From positions 186,001 to 250,000 of the forward strand of contig NZ_BBWV01000003.1 of assembly GCF_000974785.1 (NCBI RefSeq): a stretch of 64,000 nt of DNA, read 5' to 3'. This DNA comes from Flavihumibacter petaseus NBRC 106054. Its GTDB lineage: Bacteria; Bacteroidota; Bacteroidia; Chitinophagales; Chitinophagaceae. Below the pieces are notes generated by a model. It saw only the letters and a list, made by a program, of their open reading frames with translations. It had not been told where the DNA came from and did no database searches. The position numbers were made by a program, and so were the translations under genes. Shown here piece after piece: positions 31,314-39,406 of this stretch. The stretch's first letter is position 1. Each line of letters opens with the position of its first letter.

Positions 31314-32180
31314 CGCGATAAGGTTTTCATAAAGAAACCTATTATATGGGAAATATAAAAGCCCGGAGGACAAAGTCCGTTATAATGCTTCCAGCGGCCC
31401 GTGGTTTGAAGCGTTGAACTCACTGTTGCGAAGGAGGGCTTTGGCTTTCGTTGCTTTGGCGAACTTGGCTTTGCCCTCCGACTTTGTCTGCCGTAGCGCT
31501 AGCGGAGGTAGAAGCTTAAGCGTAGAAGGGCCTTGACCTTCGTAGCCTTGGCGTAGAAGGTTGCTTCTTTTCTGAAATCGGGGAATTCATATTTTTGAGT
31601 GAAATGAGCCACCAGACTGTGTTTCAAAAAATTATTCGGTTAAATGCTGTTATTGTACGAAGGCAAGGCAGGCCTACGCTAAACGGCTAAACCGGCTAAA
31701 TGACTAAAGGACTAAACGACTAACCGGCCCGACTGGAAGACCTTTCCTTTCAAAGTTCCCTGGATTTTGCTGGCGGAGCTTCCACAAAGTTTACCCGTTT
31801 AAGAAATGTATTTTAGAAGGACATCAGCTAAGCGGGTAATACACTAACGGAAACGAGTATTACGCATACGGTTATGAAACGCAGTGTGGTGGCTCATTTC
31901 ACTCAGTTTTATGAATTGCCCATTTTCACTAAAGTTACTACCTGCGCCAAAGCTCCCATCACCGCTATCGCTTCAGCTGACAAAGACGGCTGACAATGAC
32001 GGTGGGAGGACGGTGGGCGAAAACGGAAGTGTACACAAAAAACCCGGCGGGACTGATCCGCCGGGTGGGATAACCATTGAAGAGAAAAGTCGAAAAAGGA
32101 AATGAGCCGGTACATGCAACAATGTCGTAGGCGATGCCCGACTTCTAAACTCCTATACATCCAAACTTTTAAACAATTTC
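31314..32180. repeat. Repeat-filled spacer including MITE-like locus B
   Basis: No gene is seen. 31440-31560 holds GACTTTGTCTGCCGTAGCGC and CTTAAGCGTAGAAGG type repeats. 31675-31730 is an array of CGGCTAAAC/GACTAAAG units with a period of 8-9 bases. 32136-32178 carries a CTTCTAAACTCC-type fragment at the 3' end of the Kelch gene. The inverted pair (31570-31930) encloses much of this. Confidence 0.7.
31570..31930. repeat. MITE-like inverted pair (locus B)
   Basis: Left arm about 31570-31640 with GAAATGAGCCACCAGACTG at 31601-31619; right arm about 31872-31930 with CAGTGTGGTGGCTCATTTC. About 230 bases lie between, containing CGGCTAAAC-type units and a short CTACGCTAAA copy. This locus has the longest interior of the three pairs, slightly longer than locus C. 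Confidence 0.75.
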
Positions 32181-33182
32181 CTAATCATTTTCATCGTACT
32201 CGGCAGCCGGGAAAAACTCCCAGAGATCATCGAGGCGCAGGCTGCTGCTGCGGCCGGTGCTCACGTAGCCGCGGTCGTTGATAGAAAAGGCGATCGCGCC
32301 TTCGCGGGCAGTGCCTTCGAAGCCAGTCTTTTCTGTCCACTCATCCGTTGCAGGGTCATACTCCCACACGCTGCTGGTGAGTCCGCCGGTGGTGCCCGTG
32401 GTGACATATCCTTTTCCCCCGATCGTGAATGCGACGGCATTCGCACGGGTGATCACATAGTCATCGTCGTAACTGTCGTCGCTGATATTGGCGATCTTTC
32501 TTTTTTCGGTCCACTTGTCGAGTTCGGCATCATATTCCCAGAGGTCGTTGATGTAGGCGCCGTTGTTGGTGCCGGTAGTAAGATAGGCTTTGCTGCCGAT
32601 CACAAAAGCGACGGAAGCGGTGCGTTTGCTGCCGCCGGGACTTACCAGCTGTTCCCAGGTATTGGTGCCGGGATCATATTTCCAGAAATCTTTCAGGTAG
32701 TTGCCGTCATAACCGCCGACCACATAGCCTTCATTGTTGATGCTGAAAGCCGTGGCATCATACCGCGCACTGCCACCGAAATCAGCAATCCGTGACCAGC
32801 TGTCCTCCGCAGGGTCATAAGACCAGAAATCATTGAGGTTGTTGACGCCGTCATAGCCGAGTCCCACATAGATGTGGTTGTTCGCAGCAAAGGCAACGGC
32901 GGAGTTGCGCGGTGAACCGGGGAAGGGCGCTTTCTTTTTCCAGAAATCTGCAGTGCCATCATATTCCCAGAAATCGCTGAGGCGGTTGGTACCATCATAG
33001 CCAAGGCCCACATAAGCTTTGCCTCCCAGCACGGCAGTTACGGCTTCACTGCGGCCAACGCCTTCGAAATCGGAGCGCCGCACCCAGTTGCCGATCTTAT
33101 CATCATCTGTGCTGGAACTCTTGGTGCATCCGGCCATCCAGAGCGATGCACACAGGAAGAGGCTTGCTGTAAATCTTTTCAC
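32181..33182 (-). CDS. Kelch-repeat lipoprotein
   Basis: A GTG start at 33182 gives 333 residues. The leader MKRFTASLFLCASLWMAGC has a lipobox (MAGC), and the next residues TKSSSTDDD fit a Bacteroidota lipoprotein. Six Kelch units follow, each with a GYxxxGxxG strand and a DFWEYD or DLWEYD strand (for example YVGLGYDG ... DFWEYD). Together they make a six-bladed beta-propeller. It should sit in the outer membrane or periplasm as a binding module. It is divergent from the DUF4270 lipoprotein gene, with a shared 194-base control region, and probably belongs with it and the downstream outer-membrane protein. Ligand unknown. Confidence 0.9.
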   Translation of the reverse strand: MKRFTASLFLCASLWMAGCTKSSSTDDDKIGNWVRRSDFEGVGRSEAVTAVLGGKAYVGLGYDGTNRLSDFWEYDGTADFWKKKAPFPGSPRNSAVAFAANNHIYVGLGYDGVNNLNDFWSYDPAEDSWSRIADFGGSARYDATAFSINNEGYVVGGYDGNYLKDFWKYDPGTNTWEQLVSPGGSKRTASVAFVIGSKAYLTTGTNNGAYINDLWEYDAELDKWTEKRKIANISDDSYDDDYVITRANAVAFTIGGKGYVTTGTTGGLTSSVWEYDPATDEWTEKTGFEGTAREGAIAFSINDRGYVSTGRSSSLRLDDLWEFFPAAEYDEND

Positions 33183-33376
33183 GTGTTATTGATTTTTACG
33201 CAAAACTTGAGGAAACAGCGGCAGCTAAAAAGACTGTCGCGACCATGTCCGCATTTTTGCCGACAAGCTTCAGATTTGGTTAAGGACTTGTTAAGCGGAA
33301 GAGATGTCGGAAATTACGCTGCGCATGTAGCGAAGCCTTGCAATTTCGTAGCAATGCAAACATCGGTTGTTGATGG

Positions 33377-34732
33377 ATGAAAGTTCTTTGCCGCAAATCC
33401 GAAGGCATGATGCGATTTTCCAGGGGGACGGCAAATGATCCAGGCAGCAGCAAAGTAGTAGTGGTAGTGATGACAGCCGTGATCGTTACAGCAATGGCGG
33501 CGTGTTCCAAAACCAGCCAGTATATTGATACGATCGCTCCTTCGGATAATCCCTACCTGATCCAGGTAGATACCTTCGGTGGCGCGTTCACCACGCTACG
33601 GGTAGATTCTTTTGTGACGTCATCACAACCCTACGCTGCCGCAGGTTACCTGAAAGACGCGGTGACAGGCTCTGTTTTTGCTGCACATTATTTTCGTTAT
33701 ACGTTGCCGGTTTGGGAAGATATTCCGAACACGGCTGTCTTTGATTCCCTCGAACTCATTTTGAAACTCACCCATTCGTGGAGTGGTGACAGTACCCAGC
33801 CCTACCGCCTGCGGGTAGACCGCCTGTCGCAGGCAATCACGAACGACAAAAATCTTTTTTACAATTCCTCTTCACTCGCCACTGCTGAAATGCTCGGAAG
33901 CTTCAGCGAGGTGATCCGGCCGGTAGCCACCGATACGCTCCACATCCGCCTGAGCCAGAGTTGGGGAAATGAACTCTATGAACTCCTCCGAGAACGTGGC
34001 GCCACGGTGATTTCCCTTGATAAATTCCAGGACTATTTCAAGGGGCTGAAATTGTCCGGCGACTCTTCTGCAAGCAACATGGTTTTGCAATTCAAAGACA
34101 GTATCACGATGCGCCTGCACTACCACGAACGCAATGTGGTCAATATCTCGAGGACCATCGATTTTCAGAAAGACTATTCCCCGCACCGCTTCAACCAGAT
34201 CAAACAGAATTTCGCAGGAACCGCTATTGACGTGATGAACAAACAACTCGAAGTCCGCTCCAACGATACGCGCAACCAGTTCTTCCTCTTCGAAGCCAAC
34301 CGCGTGCGCGCCACGCTGAAATTCCCGGACATCAAACAGCTGCTGCAGGCAGCGTCATTCGTGAAAGTGATGGGGGCGGAACTAGAATTACGACCAGCGC
34401 TTAATTCTTTCACGAGCTATCCGCTGCCACCCAAAGTGGTGCTGTATGAGCAGAAAGAAGACGGGACGCTGAACGGACCGCTTTCCACGACGGCCGGTGT
34501 ACAATACGGCTCGCTGTTTATCGACAATGTTTACGGCAAGGATACCCGCTACACCTACGATATCACCAGCTATATCACGAGCGCGCTGACGGCAGATGAT
34601 TATTCGGCATCCAAGCTGGTGATTGCCGGCGAAGGGGGAGATAGCACGCTGCATCGTTTGGTCGCGGGTGATTTGCTCGCGGCGGAGAATCGCTCGCGGC
34701 TGGTGCTTTCTTTATTGGTGTATCATAAGTAA
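33377..34732 (+). CDS. DUF4270 family lipoprotein
   Basis: The frame from ATG 33377 gives 451 residues; a start at ATG 33407 (MMRFSRG...) is about as likely. The leader runs through VVVVVMTAVIVTAMAAC, a lipobox with Cys, followed by SKTSQYIDTIAPSDN. The body has DSFVTSSQPYAAAGYLKDAV and YFRYTLP near its start, and FLFEANRVRATLKFPDIKQL later, the pattern of DUF4270 proteins. These are Bacteroidota outer-membrane lipoproteins of unknown function, often near Kelch proteins and outer-membrane barrels. Here it is divergent from a Kelch lipoprotein and followed by a barrel gene after a large inverted repeat. Confidence 0.88.
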   Translation: MKVLCRKSEGMMRFSRGTANDPGSSKVVVVVMTAVIVTAMAACSKTSQYIDTIAPSDNPYLIQVDTFGGAFTTLRVDSFVTSSQPYAAAGYLKDAVTGSVFAAHYFRYTLPVWEDIPNTAVFDSLELILKLTHSWSGDSTQPYRLRVDRLSQAITNDKNLFYNSSSLATAEMLGSFSEVIRPVATDTLHIRLSQSWGNELYELLRERGATVISLDKFQDYFKGLKLSGDSSASNMVLQFKDSITMRLHYHERNVVNISRTIDFQKDYSPHRFNQIKQNFAGTAIDVMNKQLEVRSNDTRNQFFLFEANRVRATLKFPDIKQLLQAASFVKVMGAELELRPALNSFTSYPLPPKVVLYEQKEDGTLNGPLSTTAGVQYGSLFIDNVYGKDTRYTYDITSYITSALTADDYSASKLVIAGEGGDSTLHRLVAGDLLAAENRSRLVLSLLVYHK

Positions 34733-34831
34733 TGTGCATTGCCCGCTGACATTGTCAGCCGTAGCGATAGCGAAGGCTGAAGCCTTGGCGTAGGTGGGTT
34801 TCGCGCGAGGTGTTTGCATTGATGATGATAT

Positions 34832-35387
34832 GGCAGGCGCTGTCTACCTACGCTAAAGCTCTAGTAGGCGCTGCGCGCCTTTCACGCGGGTGTATTTTTT
34901 TCTCGCCAAGCACGCAAAGGAGCAAAGGCGCAGAGAGGAAGTTATTGATTAAGTATGAGTTGGTGTGGATGATTGGCAGCTGGTATTACATGAAGTAATG
35001 AAGAAGGTCGTATCCGGCGCGGTGGATGAGGCGAAGGTAATGGCTGGGATAAAGGAAGCAGTAGTACAGGAGAAATGGACCAGGTTATGCAGGAAGACGC
35101 GGCATGAAAATGCAAAAGATCGTAGGTCGTATGAAAGTGAGGTTTGAGGAAACGTGAAAATGATACCAGCAGTCCTGCGGTAAATGAAAATATGATTCGG
35201 ACCTACATCAACGATTGGACAATTGATTCGATAAACAACATTTTACCGGCACCTCGGGAATTATACAAACAAAACATAAATATTCTTTGCGTCTTTGCTC
35301 CTTTGCGTGCTTGGCGAGAAAAAAAGTACACCATAGCGAGAAAGGCGCGCAGCGCCTACTAGAGCTTTAGCGTAGGTAGGCAGCGCC
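34832..35387. repeat. Large inverted repeat, arms about 105 bp, with 350-bp interior
   Basis: The left arm (34832-34936) has, in order, GGCAGGCGCTG, CTACCTACGCTAAAGCTCTA, GTAGGCGCTGCGCGCCTTTC and CTCGCCAAGCACGCAAAGG. The right arm (35284-35387) repeats all of these inverted with few changes. The interior (34937-35283) has a possible 60-codon frame from GTG 34965 (VMKKVVSGAVDEAKVMAGIK) but nothing recognisable. The element separates the DUF4270 gene from the barrel gene; the remaining bases of 34733-35458 hold only similar repeat fragments. Confidence 0.8.
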
Positions 35388-35458
35388 AATATATCAGGAA
35401 ACGAGTTCCGGCTTTAACCCCATCGCGAGAAAAAGCATCGCGTGAAAATTGACAGATT

Positions 35459-36745
35459 ATGAGACCAGTGACCCATCGCGTGACAACTACATCGGCCCGG
35501 CCAGCAAGATTTATTCTTCGGGCGTGCCTTGCGGGCTTCTTCCTGTGTTTTGCGGGCTTTTCTTATGCTCAGAATGGACTCAATTCCATTTATTCGGCAT
35601 ACGGCATCGGCGATGTGCAACTGCGCGACTACAATGGCTACTACGGTATGGGCGGGCTTGGCGCGGCAATGCCTTCTATCACAACGCTGAATGAAAATAA
35701 CCCGGCGAGCTACGGCTATCTGCCGCATAACCGGATGATGATGGAACTGTCTTTTGGCGGGAAGACTGCCAATTATGTGAACAGCACGCAGAATGTGAAT
35801 GCGGGTGACTTTACCATCCAGAAAGCTACCATGGGCTTCAGCCTCTTCAAAAACTGGGGCACCGCATTCGGACTGCGCAAATATTCCACCGTGGACTATA
35901 TGACCTCGGGTAGTCGTTTTCTTATCGGAACCGATACTAAAATGACCAGTAAGATCGATGGAACGGGCGGGCTCAACCAGTTCTTTTTCTCCAACGGGGT
36001 GCGCATTAAAAAGCACCTTAACCTCGGCCTCAGCCTTACTTATTTGTCCGGCTCGGTGAACCGCAAAGAGACTGTTGATGCGGATGTTTCCAGTGCACTG
36101 ACGGTGGACAAGAATACCTATTACGGCAATTTTGTTTTCAATGCCGGCGCGCAGTACCAGTTTAGGATGGGCAAGTGGAAATGGATCGCGGGAGGTACCT
36201 ATCAGCCGGAGCGGCGGCTGACACAGACGATCGACAACTCGATAACGGATGCATCGGGGAATACGTTGGTGAAAGATGAATCGGTGAACGGCTATTTCGA
36301 CTATCCATCGCTGTGGTCAGCAGGACTCACGATGTATAACGACAACTGGAAATTCGGCGCAGATTATATCCGCCAGAACTGGAACGACGTGAATTACAAG
36401 GGCAGCGGTTTCCAGACCACCAATTCCAACAATTACTCCGCTGGGCTGAGTTATACCCAGCCGCGCAAAACGATCTTCGGATATATGGATGGTCCGACGT
36501 ACTCGGTTGGTGTCAATCTCGATCAGAGCTACCTGATCATCGATGGCACGCAGGTGGTGTCGGTGGCAGGAACTGCCGGCATTTCCCTTCCGAGCCGCAG
36601 CAATTTGTACCACTATCATTTTGCCATCAAAGCAGGGCAGCGGGGTACCAGTACGTATCCGCTCGTGAAGGAAACGTTTGTTGAATTCAACTTTAATGTG
36701 AGCCTCGCGTCGTTACTGTTTACGGGAGGAGAGAAGTATAGGTAA
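35459..36745 (+). CDS. Outer-membrane beta-barrel protein
   Basis: The 428-residue protein has a long leader (basic start, then ACLAGFFLCFAGFSYAQ) with a probable cleavage before the Gln. The mature part opens NGLNSIYSAYGIGDVQLRDY and GYYGMGGLGAAM, and then shows alternating beta strands with aromatic ends (FSLFKNWGTAFGLRKYST; NLGLSLTYLSGSVN; WKWIAGGTYQPERRL; WKFGADYIRQNW). This is the pattern of the FadL/OmpP1-like transporters of Bacteroidota. It should sit in the outer membrane. It follows the DUF4270 lipoprotein in the same direction but is separated by a large inverted repeat. Substrate unknown. Confidence 0.85.
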   Translation: MRPVTHRVTTTSARPARFILRACLAGFFLCFAGFSYAQNGLNSIYSAYGIGDVQLRDYNGYYGMGGLGAAMPSITTLNENNPASYGYLPHNRMMMELSFGGKTANYVNSTQNVNAGDFTIQKATMGFSLFKNWGTAFGLRKYSTVDYMTSGSRFLIGTDTKMTSKIDGTGGLNQFFFSNGVRIKKHLNLGLSLTYLSGSVNRKETVDADVSSALTVDKNTYYGNFVFNAGAQYQFRMGKWKWIAGGTYQPERRLTQTIDNSITDASGNTLVKDESVNGYFDYPSLWSAGLTMYNDNWKFGADYIRQNWNDVNYKGSGFQTTNSNNYSAGLSYTQPRKTIFGYMDGPTYSVGVNLDQSYLIIDGTQVVSVAGTAGISLPSRSNLYHYHFAIKAGQRGTSTYPLVKETFVEFNFNVSLASLLFTGGEKYR

Positions 36746-36870
36746 TGTTTAGGTGTTTAGTGGTTTAGAAGTTTAGTTGTTGCCGGGGAGGACGAATTGA
36801 TTGGAAATTTTAGCTACAGGTGACTGACAATAAATAAAAAGTGTTTCCCGGTGAAGCCAAAGTTGTAAAT

Positions 36871-36954
36871 CGGCAGGTTGGAGGAAATCGGCAGGTTGGA
36901 GGAAATTGGCTGGTTGGAAGAATCAGCTGGTCGGAGGAAATTGGCTGGTCGGCG
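36871..36954 (+). repeat. 18-bp tandem repeat, about five copies
   Basis: Two identical units CGGCAGGTTGGAGGAAAT (36871-36888 and 36889-36906) are followed by degenerate ones (36907-36924, 36925-36941, 36942-36954). The spacer 36746-36995 also carries a GTTTAGTGGTTTAGAAG fragment at 36750-36785 and no gene. Confidence 0.8.
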
Positions 36955-36995
36955 TCAGCCTGGACAATAACCGGTGACTCAAAACTGCCGGGAAT

Positions 36996-37508
36996 TCACC
37001 TTCTTCCAGGCTTAAACAATACTTTCTGTTGAAGGCCACTCCGCAAATGAAAAACCTTTTCGAACGTATTTCTCAACCCGTTCGTCATAAAGAGAATTAT
37101 TCCAAAAAGGATAAGTCCAAAGAATATAAGGAGCAGTAAAATATCTGACTTTGCTCCATTAAACATTGTTTTTATTTCAAACAGTTCACATAAAAAAAGG
37201 AAAGCCATCAGGTAGAAAAAGAAAACCAAACCCAGGTTTGGCCGAAGGGTTGTTTGAATTATCGTTCTTTGTCCATCGCCAGTGATAGTTCCTTTAATGG
37301 AGGCAAAGTCGTTCCCGAAAATTCCCCGAATATATCCAGGTGTCCACTTGTGTGTAAACCCGAAACTTTTTTCTGCGGTTACTTCCCCGGTGATATTGTC
37401 AGAAATGTCTGTCCATTTTCTATTGGCAACTTTTGAAAAATCAACAAGAACACGATCAATTGGTTTTTTAACGGTGTATTTGTAACTCCTGGAGAAAAGT
37501 AAGTCCAT
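36996..37508 (-). CDS. Hypothetical protein with two C-terminal membrane segments
   Basis: The 170-residue product has a soluble N-terminal half (YKYTVKKPIDRVLVDFSKVA; FGFTHKWTPGYIRGIFG; IKGTITGDGQRTIIQTTLRP) and then two membrane segments, LGLVFFFYLMAFLFLCELF and ILLLLIFFGLILFGIILFM, with a short amphipathic tail. I do not recognise the family. AT-richer than its neighbours. Its spacers on both sides hold repeat fragments with GTTTAG and CTAAAC in opposite orientation, so the gene lies between inverted repeat pieces. Function unknown. Confidence 0.6.
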   Translation of the reverse strand: MDLLFSRSYKYTVKKPIDRVLVDFSKVANRKWTDISDNITGEVTAEKSFGFTHKWTPGYIRGIFGNDFASIKGTITGDGQRTIIQTTLRPNLGLVFFFYLMAFLFLCELFEIKTMFNGAKSDILLLLIFFGLILFGIILFMTNGLRNTFEKVFHLRSGLQQKVLFKPGRR

Positions 37509-37603
37509 AAATGGGTTTGTAGAAGCAAATGGTAAGTTTGGTGCTGAAGCGTGGTTGCCGTCATACAGAAATGCAACAGCTAAACTAATAAACTTTCAAA
37601 CTA

Positions 37604-38506
37604 CTAAACTCTATAACTCACTCCCTCTATTGCCAGCTGCGAATTGCCGAACACTTCCTTTGCTTCCTGTTCAAAGAGATCCAGTTTTTCGTATTTCGAG
37701 CTGAAGTGACCGATCAGGAGTCGGCCGACGTTGCCCATCAGGGCGATGGTGGCTGCCTGGTGGGTGGTGCAGTGGAAGCGGTTGGCGGCACGGTCGGCCA
37801 GGTCTTTGAGGTAGGTGGCTTCGTGGTACAGGAGGTCAACGCCGTTGATATGGGGCACCAGGCGTTCGTCGTAGCAGGTGTCAGCGCTGTAAGCGTAAGA
37901 TTTTCCACGGGGTGCCGCTTCGGTGACCCAATCGTTCTGAATTAGGGTACCGTCTTTGGACTGGTAATTTTCTCCCCATTTGAGGCGATCATAGAAAATG
38001 GCAGGGATGCCATGTTCGCGGGCCTTTTCGGGAAGAAGGCGGCGCGGGGCCTTGACCTGTTCGAACCGGAAGCCCCAGCAGGGAATCCGGTGGCTGGTGG
38101 GGAAACAGGTTACCCGGAAACGGTCATTTTCCACGAGCAGCGATTTTTCTTCCAGGGCATGAAAATGAAGGGGATAGGGCAGGTGGGTGTCGGCCACTTT
38201 CAGCTGGAGCTGGATGATGTCGTGCAGGGCGGCGGGGGCGAAAAGGTGAAGGTCCTGCTCCCGGCCGAGGAGGCCCATGCTGGTGATCAGGCCGATCAGG
38301 CCGAAGTAATGGTCCCCGTGCAGGTGGGAAATGAAGATGTGCTGGATCTTGCTCCGGCGGATCTTGTACTTGGCCATCTGCATCTGGGTGCCTTCCCCGC
38401 AATCGACCAGGAAGAGGAATTCATCCAGTGTTACCACCTGGGCGGTCGGGTGCCGGTCGAATGCCGGTAGGGCGGAATTATTTCCAAGAATGGTAACTGC
38501 TAACAT
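37604..38506 (-). CDS. rnz: Ribonuclease Z
   Basis: RNase Z trims the 3' trailer of tRNA precursors. The 300-residue short form begins MLAVTILGNNSALPAFDRHP and has VDCGEGTQMQM, the zinc motif SHLHGDHYFGLIGLI (His61, His63, Asp65, His66), FPTSHRIPCWGFRF, then YSADTCYDE, DLLYHEATY and LIGHFSSKY, all family hallmarks. The cytoplasmic enzyme is a beta-lactamase fold homodimer. A TATTTTTG box lies just upstream (38517-38524 on the minus strand), 10 bases from the start codon, so the leader is very short. Confidence 0.96.
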   Translation of the reverse strand: MLAVTILGNNSALPAFDRHPTAQVVTLDEFLFLVDCGEGTQMQMAKYKIRRSKIQHIFISHLHGDHYFGLIGLITSMGLLGREQDLHLFAPAALHDIIQLQLKVADTHLPYPLHFHALEEKSLLVENDRFRVTCFPTSHRIPCWGFRFEQVKAPRRLLPEKAREHGIPAIFYDRLKWGENYQSKDGTLIQNDWVTEAAPRGKSYAYSADTCYDERLVPHINGVDLLYHEATYLKDLADRAANRFHCTTHQAATIALMGNVGRLLIGHFSSKYEKLDLFEQEAKEVFGNSQLAIEGVSYRV

Positions 38507-38913
38507 ATTATCCCGGCAAAAATATAAAAAGGGATGGTTTGAAGTTTGTATTTACCCACAGAAGCTTTTAGCGAAGGTGGGGGTTTGAGGTTTGGGGTTG
38601 TTTCCCGCATAGTTTAGAAAGTATTTATAGGGGAAATGCATGAAGTTAAATAAGTCCTCCGGTCGCTTCCCTCCCCAATTCGTGCCACATTTTAAAGGTT
38701 ATTCCGACACTAATCCACCATTAAACCCTCTGCGCCTTTGCTCCCTCTGCGTGGCGGCGAAGGCGCCATTGCGTGAAAAAAATCTCCGCGGGAAACCAGC
38801 CCGCATTACACAGGACCACCCGAAAGCAAACCTTCAAAAAAAGAGCTGTGTGAAACAATATCCCCCGAAAAACAGCAAAAAACCACACCTGCGCGAAATG
38901 CCACACCCGCAGG
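38507..38913. other. Spacer with repeats and rnz promoter
   Basis: CAAAAATA at 38517-38524 is a TATTTTTG promoter box for rnz on the minus strand. 38538-38600 carries GTTTGAAGTTTG and AGCTTTTAGCGAAGGTGGG type repeats. 38725-38790 is a GCGCAAAG-type copy in minus orientation (CTCTGCGCCTTTGCTCCCTC). No gene is seen. Confidence 0.5.
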
Positions 38914-39324
38914 TTAATTATCCTGCGAGAGATCCGCCTGGAAGCCAGGTTCGTCGTCGTCGAGGAGCTCCCGCTCGATTTCTTCCATCTGGACGATATC
39001 CCAGGCTTCGGATTCGGTAGGGGTGGCACTCATCACTTCCAGGAGATCCTGCTCATCAAGGTAAGTTTCGAGGGCAGGTTGTATACAACAAATGACAAAA
39101 GATGCGTTATGTTCATAGAAATACTGCTGCACCTTCACCAATGCTTCAGCAGCTCCGAGATCCATACCCTCTACTTTGGAAAGATTGAAAACGATGTTTT
39201 TAACGTCATTTTGTAAGTAAGTCTCTAAACGGGACGTTAAACCATCTGTCATATTAGCAGTGATCTGCGGGTCTTCTACAGTTATGACATGGAATTTTTC
39301 CCTGGTATCAATTTTGACCTGCAT
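38914..39324 (-). CDS. STAS-domain protein (anti-sigma factor antagonist-like)
   Basis: ATG 39324 gives 136 residues beginning MQVKIDTREKFHVITVEDPQ. The STAS pattern is visible in KNIVFNLSKVEGMDLGAAEA and ALVKVQQYFYEHNASFVICC. The usual phospho-serine position of SpoIIAA-type proteins (a Ser in D-S-S) is DLG here, so regulation by phosphorylation is doubtful. A very acidic tail of about 30 residues (EEIERELLDDDEPGFQADLS) follows. It may bind a switch kinase or a transporter-like partner; none is nearby. It is divergent from clpC with 82 bases between start codons. Confidence 0.8.
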   Translation of the reverse strand: MQVKIDTREKFHVITVEDPQITANMTDGLTSRLETYLQNDVKNIVFNLSKVEGMDLGAAEALVKVQQYFYEHNASFVICCIQPALETYLDEQDLLEVMSATPTESEAWDIVQMEEIERELLDDDEPGFQADLSQDN

Positions 39325-39406
39325 AGGCGTAAATATTGTGGGTTTGAGGGCAAACCTAAACTCAAAAATATTCGTTATTATTGTATAACACACAACTACT
39401 TATAAA

